From contig CAZZKE010000056.1 of NCBI GenBank assembly GCA_964655005.1, positions 1-20,758 on the forward strand: DNA of 20,758 bases, in the 5' to 3' direction. This DNA is from CAZZKE01 sp964655005 (lineage in GTDB: Bacteria; Pseudomonadota; Alphaproteobacteria; Rhodospirillales; JABHCV01). Of the stretch, positions 7,775-14,424 are shown in pieces. Within the stretch, counting starts at the first letter, position 1; each line of letters opens with the position of its first letter. The translations under genes were made by a program, and so were the position numbers. The notes under the pieces were generated by a model that was given only the letters and a program-made list of their open reading frames with translations, was not told the DNA's origin and made no database searches.

Positions 7775-8350
7775 ATGGCGATGAGCACAGGCGACAAAGC
7801 ATTGGACCGCAAGACGCCACGCAAAATGACGCCGGACCGGCTGCAAAACATCGCCCTGCATCATCTAGACCGGTTCGCCACATCGGCGGAAAACCTGCGC
7901 CGGATACTAAACCGGCGGGCCTGGAAATCATCCCGTCATCACAATACCGACCTTGATCAATGCGCCACCTGGATCGACGCACTGATTTCCCGTTATCAGC
8001 AATGCGGCCTGCTTGACGACCTGGCCTACGCCCGCGCCCAGGCGGCAAGCCATAACCGGCGCGGCAAATCGGTCCGCGCCATCCGCGCCATGCTGGGCCG
8101 GAAATGGGTGGCGGCGGCAGTCATAGAAGAAGCCGTCGAAGGGCTGGCGGAAAATCATCGAGACCCCGATCTGGCCGCCGCCCTGACCTATGCCCGACGC
8201 CGCCGCTTCGGCCCTTACCGGACCCGGCAAATCAATGACAAGGAACGTGAAAAGGAATTGGCGGCGCTGGCCCGCGCCGGATTTTCCTACGCCATCGCGG
8301 CCCGCATCATCGCCGCCGACACGGTTGAAGACCTGGACGGTGAAGGCTAA
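7775..8350 (+). CDS. recX: RecX family regulatory protein
   Basis: RecX proteins bind RecA and modulate its filament and recombinase activity in the cytoplasm. The sequence shows the tandem three-helix architecture of the family: LDRFATSAENLRRILNRRA near the N-terminus, then GLLDDLAYARAQAASHNRRG (the characteristic Asp-rich turn followed by basic residues), RAIRAMLGRKWV and the final repeat LARAGFSYAIAARII. With ATG 7775 it has 191 residues. A second ATG follows at 7781, and CGGAAACGA precedes the first. The frame is open back to 7721, but that part lies within the repeat hairpin and is not expected to be translated. recA is not adjacent, so this copy is unlinked. The YfgD-like gene starts 37 bases downstream and may be co-transcribed. 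Confidence 0.88.
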   Translation: MAMSTGDKALDRKTPRKMTPDRLQNIALHHLDRFATSAENLRRILNRRAWKSSRHHNTDLDQCATWIDALISRYQQCGLLDDLAYARAQAASHNRRGKSVRAIRAMLGRKWVAAAVIEEAVEGLAENHRDPDLAAALTYARRRRFGPYRTRQINDKEREKELAALARAGFSYAIAARIIAADTVEDLDGEG

Positions 8351-8387
8351 TAGTTAAGAACCAGCCAAATCAGGAGACCGGACCACC

Positions 8388-8726
8388 ATGACCGTCACCA
8401 TCTATCATAATCCCCGTTGTTCAAAATCCCGCCAGACTCTTGGTCTGCTGAAGGAAAACGGTGCCGATCCCGAAATTGTCGAATATCTGGCGACGCCGCC
8501 AAGCGCCGATGAACTGAAAGATATTCTGGTCATGCTTGGTATGGCCCCGGCGGAATTGCTGCGCCGCAAGGAAGCCACCGAGGCCGGAATTGACCCGGCT
8601 TTGGACGACGCTGCGCTGATCGCCGCCATGGTCGCCAATCCTGCGGTCATCGAGCGACCGATCGTGGTCGCCGGCGGCAGGGCCCGAATCGGCCGACCGC
8701 CGGAAAGCGTCCTGGAGATTCTTTAA
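8388..8726 (+). CDS. ArsC/YfgD-family thioredoxin-fold reductase
   Basis: This 112-residue protein of the ArsC family has the N-terminal HNPRCSKSRQTL motif with catalytic Cys11. The arginines that bind oxyanion in ArsC appear to be conserved (LLRRKE, ERPIVV, ARIGRP), and it ends with the family signature PPESVLEIL. Classical members reduce arsenate with glutaredoxin. The wording here (NPRCSKSR, GKARIGRPPE-like end) is closer to E. coli YfgD than to plasmid ArsC, and no arsenic efflux or ArsR gene is near, so a role in arsenate resistance is not established. AGGAG at 8372-8376 supports ATG 8388. The stop TAA overlaps the stop of the convergent radical SAM gene within one TTAA (8723-8726). Confidence 0.9.
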   Translation: MTVTIYHNPRCSKSRQTLGLLKENGADPEIVEYLATPPSADELKDILVMLGMAPAELLRRKEATEAGIDPALDDAALIAAMVANPAVIERPIVVAGGRARIGRPPESVLEIL

Positions 8727-9616
8727 AAGCCCCTGATCCAGGCCGGCCGCAGGTTGCCCTGCCCTTTTCTGGCGGCCGATATCTGGGCCAGAAGACGGTC
8801 TCTGTCATTCGGCAGATTACCGGCCAGGGCCAGGGAATTGGACGCGTGGTTGGAACGGAATATTACCGGTTTCGGCGGCGCCAGGCCGCCGACCAGTCCT
8901 TCCAGTTCGGCCAGCGCGCCATCGTCGGACTGCCATTGGAAGCTGTCGCCGAAGCGTTCGAAGCGTTCCATGAAACGCCCTTTGACATGATCTTCCAGCC
9001 CCAGTTGCAGGGTCGACAGGTAGGTCGGCGGGGCCTTGTTGATAAGATCCACGGTGCCGTCTACATGTTCTTGCCACAGGCCGCGACCGCCGAGGCCGAG
9101 AATCACCGTCGCCGACACCTTGATTGCGGCGGCGGCGGCCTTTTCCAGGGCCGTCGCGATGGATCGCGGCGAGGCGCCCTTGGTAATTCGCTTTAGTATC
9201 GCCGGCGATCCGGATTCGATTCCCAGATAAACCAGACGCAGCTTGCGGGCCTTTAGTTCCGCCAATTCTGCCGCGCTTTTTTGCAGCAAATTGACCGGCG
9301 TCGCGTAGCAGGAAACCCGTTGCAGGGCGGGAAAAGTCGCCGCCAGTTTATCGAGTATCCGTTTCAGGCTGTCCATCGGCAGGGCCATGGCATCGCCATC
9401 GGCCAGAAACACCCGGTTGGCGTCGGGCCAATCCCCGGCGAAGGCGTCGATATCGGCGAACACATCGGCCAGCGGTCGGGCGCGATAGCTTTTCACCTTG
9501 TACATGGAACAAAACGAACATTCATTGAATGAACAACCGTAACTGACCTGAATAATCAGGTTGCGGCCTTCCGACGGCGGCCTGAATAACGGCATATCGT
9601 AAACGGGCGAATTCAT
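8723..9616 (-). CDS. Radical SAM protein of unknown substrate
   Basis: This 297-residue cytoplasmic enzyme is expected to cleave S-adenosylmethionine with a [4Fe-4S] cluster. The cluster motif is GCSFNECSFCSMYK near the N-terminus (Cys spacing CX4CX2C), a form found in a subgroup of COG1032-like radical SAM proteins and differing from the common CX3CX2C. Downstream are DGDAMALP, LVYLGIESGSPAILKRITKG (SAM-binding segment), and VILGLGGRG, as expected along the TIM barrel. There is no B12-binding or SPASM domain, and no extra cysteine cluster that would point to a substrate. The neighbours, a YfgD-like gene (convergent) and a cNMP/TPR gene (divergent), give no pathway. No clear Shine-Dalgarno sequence precedes ATG 9616. 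Confidence 0.92.
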   Translation of the reverse strand: MNSPVYDMPLFRPPSEGRNLIIQVSYGCSFNECSFCSMYKVKSYRARPLADVFADIDAFAGDWPDANRVFLADGDAMALPMDSLKRILDKLAATFPALQRVSCYATPVNLLQKSAAELAELKARKLRLVYLGIESGSPAILKRITKGASPRSIATALEKAAAAAIKVSATVILGLGGRGLWQEHVDGTVDLINKAPPTYLSTLQLGLEDHVKGRFMERFERFGDSFQWQSDDGALAELEGLVGGLAPPKPVIFRSNHASNSLALAGNLPNDRDRLLAQISAARKGQGNLRPAWIRGF

Positions 9617-9695
9617 ACCGCCACGAATTACGGCCCACAGGCCCGGCGGTCAACATTTTGTTTACCCTATTTGATTAGATTATCGTCAGAATAGC

Positions 9696-9711
9696 CACGC
9701 ATGCACGCATG
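9696..9711 (+). repeat. Tandem 8-bp duplication spanning a start codon
   Basis: CACGCATG is repeated twice in direct tandem, and the second copy supplies the ATG at 9709 of the cNMP/TPR gene. The first copy supplies another ATG (9701) that reads three codons and stops at TGA 9710-9712, overlapping the main start as ATGA. Confidence 0.6.
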
Positions 9712-11505
9712 AGTGTGTTGAAAGGTGTGCCTTTGAAAAAGTCCGAACGCATTTTCCGCGACGGCGATGTCATCTTTCGTGAAAGTGACTCGAGCGAGTC
9801 GGTGTTTGTCGTGGTCAAGGGCAATGTGGAATTGACCAAGTCCGGCGACAACGGCCCGGTTATGCTGGCCATACTGGGGGCCGGAGAGGTCTTCGGCGAA
9901 ATGGGTATCCTCGACCGTGGCCTGCGCAGCGCCTCGGCCCATGCCGTTGGCGATACGGTGCTGGAAGAAACATCACGCCGCGATTTCCTGACCGCCATCA
10001 AAAACGAACCGGAAATGGCAGTTGCCATCATGGCCAAGCTGGTCGAACGGTTACGCCGGGCCAACGATATGCTGGCGCACCCGACGACGGTGGAAAAACC
10101 CGGGAAACCGGTTTCCCGAATATCGATGTTCGGAATGTTGAAAAGCATCATTACATCGGCAGGCGGCGCCGGCGCCGACCGTATAGATATCCGTGTCGCC
10201 GGCATTAGCGGCGAGATCAAGGAGGCGGCCGGCCAACAGACCCGCCACATCATCGCCAGCCTTGGTAAACGCAAGGGCATCAGGGTCCGCCCGCAAGGCA
10301 AGATGCCCGAAGTGGATTTCGACCTGCATCCCGATGACCGGGCCAGAATTTATGCCGAAAATGCACGAAAAAGCTTACTTGCCAGCGGCGACGACGTGAT
10401 GATATGGGGCGATATTCCGTCGCCGGGAACGACCCTTTACCTGCATTTCGTTTCCGCGACACCGGATGAGGAAGATCGTCCCGGCTGTTTTCTGGCGACT
10501 ACCACACTGACCCTGCCGGTCGATTTCGGGGCCGAATTTTCCGAACTCCTGCTGGCCGTTACCCTGGCGGCGACGGCGCCGGCCAACGAAAGCAAGCGGA
10601 TCCGTCTGGCCCAGGCCCTGTCCGAAACCCTGTACGCCGCCATGCCGGCGGTGCAGAACCTGCCCCTCGACCTGACCAACCGCGAACGGGCGGCCATCCA
10701 GTTGTGCTATGGCAACGCCGTCGCCACGATGTGCCTGCAACGGGGCACCGGCGAACTTTACCAGGTCGCCGCCCAGACCTTCCGGGGCGCCCTGGTGCAA
10801 TTATCCGTGGAGGATTCCCAAGGGGACTGGGCCCTGGCCCAGATGCATCTGGGTTCCATCCTGCAAACCATCGGCGAGCGCGGCGGCGAAACCGATATCC
10901 TGAGCGGCGCTATCGAGGCTTTCGACAACGCGCTCAAGTTCTTTTCCAGGGCGACCCATCCGGTGCAGTGGGCGTCCATGCAAAATCGCCTGGGTCTGGT
11001 GCTGTACAAACTTGATATGAACACCGGCGACACGGAAATGCTGAAACATGCCTTGACCACATTCCAGGCCGCCCTGCAGGTCTTCAACCGTTCCGAATAT
11101 CCCTTGCGCTGGGCCGAAGTGATGAACAACTTCGCCCAGGCCGCGCAGGTCCTTGGCGATCAGTTGCGTAACGTTGAAGTCCTGCAAAAAGCGGTCGATG
11201 CCTGCCGGGGGGCGCTGGAAGTGCGGCGCAGGGAAACCGGACCGATGCTGTGGGCGGCAACCCAGAACAACCTGGGCTCGGCGCTGTTCCTGCTGGGGCG
11301 AATGACCGAGGAAGAGACAGACCTGCACGACGCGGTCGAGGCCTTCAGCGAAGCGGGCCAGGTTTACCGGACCCACGGCGCCGGCCGGTTGGCCTCGGTC
11401 GCCGACAAGAACCTGGCCCGGGCCAGGGACCTGCTGGACGAACTGGAAGGTCAAAAACCGTCCCGGCGCAGCGAAATTCCGGCCCTGCACTGGGAAAAAG
11501 AATAG
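9709..11505 (+). CDS. Cyclic-nucleotide-binding protein with unassigned middle domain and TPR-like repeats
   Basis: This is a 598-residue soluble protein. Residues about 12-110 form a CRP-type cNMP-binding domain, with the phosphate cassette FGEMGILDRGLRSASA from F62. Residues about 155-289 form an alpha/beta region that I cannot assign; it contains DIRVAGISGEIKEAAGQQ and MIWGDIPSPGTTLYLHF. From about 330 onward are helical repeats anchored by Trp at residues 374, 421, 468 and 515, exactly 47 apart, each of the type WAxxQNxLGxxLxxLG, i.e. TPR-like. No DNA-binding, cyclase or kinase domain is seen, so it may be a ligand-gated scaffold. ATG 9709 has no good Shine-Dalgarno sequence; TTG 9733, with AAAGGTG upstream, is an alternative start. 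It is divergent from the radical SAM gene and converges on a small secreted-protein gene. Confidence 0.85.
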   Translation: MSVLKGVPLKKSERIFRDGDVIFRESDSSESVFVVVKGNVELTKSGDNGPVMLAILGAGEVFGEMGILDRGLRSASAHAVGDTVLEETSRRDFLTAIKNEPEMAVAIMAKLVERLRRANDMLAHPTTVEKPGKPVSRISMFGMLKSIITSAGGAGADRIDIRVAGISGEIKEAAGQQTRHIIASLGKRKGIRVRPQGKMPEVDFDLHPDDRARIYAENARKSLLASGDDVMIWGDIPSPGTTLYLHFVSATPDEEDRPGCFLATTTLTLPVDFGAEFSELLLAVTLAATAPANESKRIRLAQALSETLYAAMPAVQNLPLDLTNRERAAIQLCYGNAVATMCLQRGTGELYQVAAQTFRGALVQLSVEDSQGDWALAQMHLGSILQTIGERGGETDILSGAIEAFDNALKFFSRATHPVQWASMQNRLGLVLYKLDMNTGDTEMLKHALTTFQAALQVFNRSEYPLRWAEVMNNFAQAAQVLGDQLRNVEVLQKAVDACRGALEVRRRETGPMLWAATQNNLGSALFLLGRMTEEETDLHDAVEAFSEAGQVYRTHGAGRLASVADKNLARARDLLDELEGQKPSRRSEIPALHWEKE

Positions 11506-11519
11506 ATTATGCCAAGGTA

Positions 11520-11894
11520 TTACTGCCGGGGCGGTGGCCGGTAGCGGGCGGTATATACCCGACAGTCGGAATATCCGTCGTTATAGAAATGATACGTCAT
11601 GCCGTCTTGCGCCAATCCCTGGGGATCGCGCAAATTATAAGTTTTGGTGGCGATGCCGGTAATGCCGCGACCGACCTTGCCGGCATAGCCGATGTACAGG
11701 TTCTGTATCTTCAACTGATTGAATCTGTTGTACTGACAGGCCACCGACAACTCGGCGTTCAGCGTTCCGACATTACTGATCGGCTGCCGTGTTTTCATGT
11801 ATTTCGCCGCCGTCGCCGAATCGGGCGAGGCCAGAACCGGCAGGAACAGCCCGGCGGCCAGGAAAATTTTCGACAGGAATAAATTACCGGCCAT
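11520..11894 (-). CDS. Small secreted protein, function unknown
   Basis: This 124-residue protein has an N-terminal signal peptide: a hydrophobic core LSKIFLAAGLFLPVLA and a probable cleavage after SATA. The mature part has just two cysteines (SVACQYN and YSDCRVY), spaced to allow one disulfide, and is rich in Tyr, Gly and Asn. No enzyme motif is visible, and I recognise no family. The frame also allows ATG 11924, but ATG 11894 places the signal peptide at the N-terminus; neither start has a strong Shine-Dalgarno sequence. It converges on the cNMP/TPR gene with 14 bases between stops. The 220-base gap upstream, towards the PAS kinase, is AT-rich and holds a half-repeat (11948-11965) and a palindrome (12076-12090). 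Confidence 0.7.
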   Translation of the reverse strand: MAGNLFLSKIFLAAGLFLPVLASPDSATAAKYMKTRQPISNVGTLNAELSVACQYNRFNQLKIQNLYIGYAGKVGRGITGIATKTYNLRDPQGLAQDGMTYHFYNDGYSDCRVYTARYRPPPRQ

Positions 11895-11947
11895 CGCCGT
11901 ATCATAGCGGTCACGGCCGGGCATGGCAAAATGAAGTGGATATTCTT

Positions 11948-11965
11948 ATACCAAGGATCATTGAT
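11948..11965 (+). repeat. Dispersed palindromic repeat, copy C (single arm)
   Basis: ATACCAAGGATCATTGAT matches one arm of the inverted repeat at 7690-7738 in 17 of 18 positions (ATACCAAGGATCACTGAT there), but no second arm follows within the gap. It is a half-element or remnant in the divergent intergenic region before the PAS kinase. The inner ATCA-T-TGAT is itself a small palindrome, as in copy B. Confidence 0.65.
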
Positions 11966-12075
11966 ATTACGGTAAATTCAGGAACACATGCGGCGGAAGA
12001 CATTACGATTAATAGCGAATAAATACTGTATTTCTATTGAATGTTGTGTCCGCCAAACTCATATAAAACCATCGG

Positions 12076-12090
12076 CAATATTTAATATTG
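12076..12090. promoter_or_regulatory. AT-rich palindrome, possible operator of the PAS kinase gene
   Basis: CAATATT-T-AATATTG is a perfect 7-bp inverted repeat around one central base. It lies 27 bases before the ATG of the PAS histidine kinase, in AT-rich DNA. Position and symmetry suit a dimeric regulator, but no specific regulator is implied by the sequence. Confidence 0.35.
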
Positions 12091-12117
12091 ATACGAAGAA
12101 TCAAGTTGAGTGGACAG

Positions 12118-13299
12118 ATGACGCTTTCGATTGATGGTTTTTCCGAGCAGTTTCTGGACCTGTTTCCGGCCTTCCCGGGTATTGTCTACCGGCTGCAAGG
12201 CAGCGACAGCGGATTGGTCCCGATGTGGGTCAGCCGGAACTTTACCGCCATCACGGGGCACCGCTCCGACAGCATCATTGGCGCCCAGTCATGGTGGTCG
12301 GAACTGATCCATCCCGAAGACCGGGAACGGGCGCTGGGGGCGCTCGATACCGTTTCCAGAACAGGAACCGCATCCAGCCAGTACCGGCTGAGACACGGTG
12401 ACGGATCATACCATCATATCAGGGATGAGATGCGCATCGATGTTACCGCCGCCGATGGCTCGACACCGTGCTTCATCGGAACATGGTCGGATATCACCGA
12501 CTGCGGCGCCGACATAGCCGAACTGCGAAAAACCCAGACGGAACTGGTGGCGGCCATTGAGCAGTCGGAAAAGGCCGACATCGCGAAGTCGGAATTCCTG
12601 TCGGTCATGAGCCACGAACTGCGTACTCCGCTGAACGCCATCATCGGTTTTTCCGAAGTTATCCTGATGAATGCCTTCGGCCCGATCGGATCTGACAGGT
12701 ATACCTCCTACATCGAAGATATCAGGAATTCCGGCAAGCGCCTGCTGGACCTGGTCAATGACCTTCTCGATGTATCGTCGCTCGGTTCGAGCCGCTTAAA
12801 CCTGCAAAACACGCCTGTCGATATAACCCGGCTATGCAAGAACTGCATCGATCTTGTCACCGCCCAGGTCGAACACGGAAAGCTCGAACTGGACTGCCAT
12901 ATCGAGCCCTGTACGCCGTCGCTAAGCAGTGATGAGCAGCGCCTGAAACAGGTCCTGGCCAATCTGTTATCCAATGCCGTCAAATTTACCCCGGAACCGG
13001 GAAAGATAACCCTGTGGGCGGGGACCGGACCATCGGGCGGTGTCCGGTTCGAAATATCAGACACCGGAATCGGCATGGACAAGCAGGAACAGGAAATAGC
13101 GCTCAGCAACTTCGGCCAGGTCGACAGCAAACTTTCCCGCAAATATGAGGGAAGCGGCCTGGGACTGCCCCTGGCCAAGAGCTTCGCCGAAGCCATGGAC
13201 GGCGTCCTCCACATAAAAAGCCATCCCGGCCAGGGCACCACCGTTATCGTGCAATTCCCGAAATCGCGCTCCGTAACGGCCTCGGGAAATGAATCTTAG
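12118..13299 (+). CDS. Soluble PAS-domain sensor histidine kinase
   Basis: This 393-residue kinase has no signal peptide or membrane helix, so it senses an internal signal. Residues about 15-130 form a PAS domain of the PAS_3 type (NFTAITGHRSDSIIG, IHPEDRERALGALD, YRLRHGDGSYHHI, closing WSDITD). A short coiled coil leads to the HisKA helix with phospho-acceptor H166 in MSHELRTPLNAIIGFSE. The ATPase domain carries NLLSNAVKFTP, DTGIGM and GSGLGLPLAKSF. No receiver domain is fused, and no response regulator gene is adjacent, so it is an orphan kinase. ATG 12118 is chosen over TTG 12088, which lies at the end of a palindrome and lacks a ribosome site. The PAS ligand cannot be predicted. Confidence 0.92.
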   Translation: MTLSIDGFSEQFLDLFPAFPGIVYRLQGSDSGLVPMWVSRNFTAITGHRSDSIIGAQSWWSELIHPEDRERALGALDTVSRTGTASSQYRLRHGDGSYHHIRDEMRIDVTAADGSTPCFIGTWSDITDCGADIAELRKTQTELVAAIEQSEKADIAKSEFLSVMSHELRTPLNAIIGFSEVILMNAFGPIGSDRYTSYIEDIRNSGKRLLDLVNDLLDVSSLGSSRLNLQNTPVDITRLCKNCIDLVTAQVEHGKLELDCHIEPCTPSLSSDEQRLKQVLANLLSNAVKFTPEPGKITLWAGTGPSGGVRFEISDTGIGMDKQEQEIALSNFGQVDSKLSRKYEGSGLGLPLAKSFAEAMDGVLHIKSHPGQGTTVIVQFPKSRSVTASGNES

Positions 13300-13353
13300 G
13301 CGAAACGGCGGCAATCGATTATTTTGCGGATCTCCTGATTTTTAAAGACCGCC

Positions 13354-14253
13354 GTGACCCAACACCCGCATTCCGGCCCGCGCGCCTACCTGTTATTGAC
13401 GTTCACTACGCTGTGCTGGGGCGGTAACGCCGTATTGGCGCAGCTTGCCGTCGGCCAGGTGTCGCCGATGGTGGTGGTGTCGCTACGCTGGATCGGGACG
13501 CTGCTGCTGCTTGTGTCGATCGCCCGCAAGCACCTGGTGCGTGACTGGCCGGAACTGCGAAAACGGCTGCCTTATCTTGCCGCCATGGGGGTCCTCGGCT
13601 TTGCCGGATTCAACGCCCTGTTCTATGTCGCGGCCCATTCGACGAGCGCCATCAATCTGGGTATTATCCAGGGCGCGATACCGGTATTCGTGCTGCTCGG
13701 CGCCCTCGTCGCCTATCGCACCCCGATCACCCCGCTTCAAATCGCCGGCGTCGGCCTGACCATGATCGGGGTGGTGATCGTCGGTTCCGGAGGCGAAATG
13801 GCGCGTCTGGCGGCGCTGGCCTTCAATTTCGGCGACCTGATCATGGTCGGCGCCTGCCTGTTGTATGCCGGCTATACTGTCGGCCTGCGACGGCGGCCGC
13901 CGGTGTCATCGCTTAGCATGTTGACCATGCTGGCGGGTTCCGCGTTCGCCGCCTCGTTGACGATGACCGCCTTCGAAGCGGCCCTGGGCCAGTTGCAGTG
14001 GCCGACCCGGACGGGCTGGATGATCGTCGCGCTGATTACCCTGTTCCCGTCGTTCCTGGCGCAAATATGTTTCATCCGCGGGGTCGAACTGCTCGGCCCC
14101 GGCCGGGCCGGCGTGTTCATCAATCTGGTGCCGGTGTTCGCCTCGCTGTTCGCGGTGATCTTTCTGCAAGAACGGTTCGAGGCCTTCCACGGCATCGCCC
14201 TGACCCTGGTGCTGGGCGGCATCTGGCTGTCGGAACGCGGTCGGTCGATTTAA
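13354..14253 (+). CDS. EamA/DMT-family transporter
   Basis: This 299-residue inner-membrane protein has about ten hydrophobic helices in two homologous EamA halves. The first half starts TTLCWGGNAVLAQLAVGQV and includes FYVAAHSTSAINLGIIQGAIP. The second half includes FLAQICFIRGVELLGPGRAG and ends VFASLFAVIFLQERFEAFHG. DMT-superfamily members usually export amino acids or other small metabolites; the substrate is not readable from sequence. The start is GTG 13354, with no strong ribosome site. It converges on the diaminopropionate ammonia-lyase gene. Its last 39 bases are repeated after the N gap because the assembly duplicated a contig end. In the collapsed sequence its TAA and the lyase's TAA share one TTAA. 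Confidence 0.93.
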   Translation: MTQHPHSGPRAYLLLTFTTLCWGGNAVLAQLAVGQVSPMVVVSLRWIGTLLLLVSIARKHLVRDWPELRKRLPYLAAMGVLGFAGFNALFYVAAHSTSAINLGIIQGAIPVFVLLGALVAYRTPITPLQIAGVGLTMIGVVIVGSGGEMARLAALAFNFGDLIMVGACLLYAGYTVGLRRRPPVSSLSMLTMLAGSAFAASLTMTAFEAALGQLQWPTRTGWMIVALITLFPSFLAQICFIRGVELLGPGRAGVFINLVPVFASLFAVIFLQERFEAFHGIALTLVLGGIWLSERGRSI

Positions 14254-14269
14254 CGGCCACGCACGGCGG
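14215..14269 (+). repeat. Contig-end duplicate, left copy
   Basis: These 55 bases, from GGCGGCATCTGG to the first N, are identical to 14370-14424. They cover the last codons of the EamA gene and 16 bases beyond. This is best explained as an unmerged assembly overlap and not as a biological repeat. Confidence 0.85.
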
Positions 14270-14369
14270 NNNNNNNNNNNNNNNNNNNNNNNNNNNNNNN
14301 NNNNNNNNNNNNNNNNNNNNNNNNNNNNNNNNNNNNNNNNNNNNNNNNNNNNNNNNNNNNNNNNNNNNN
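14270..14369. other. Scaffold gap of exactly 100 N, probably spurious
   Basis: Exactly 100 ambiguous bases, the conventional placeholder for a gap of unknown size, are flanked on both sides by the same 55 bases. If the flanks are one locus, the true sequence has no gap here and is about 155 bases shorter. Confidence 0.9.
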
Positions 14370-14424
14370 GGCGGCATCTGGCTGTCGGAACGCGGTCGGT
14401 CGATTTAACGGCCACGCACGGCGG
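14370..14424 (+). repeat. Contig-end duplicate, right copy
   Basis: This is identical to 14215-14269 base for base. It includes a second apparent EamA C-terminus (14374-14408) and the 3' end of the minus-strand ammonia-lyase gene. Confidence 0.85.

Noticed and set aside
14374..14408. Second copy of the EamA C-terminus as a duplicated gene fragment
   Set aside because: It is part of a 55-bp exact duplicate abutting a 100-N placeholder, so it is an assembly artefact.
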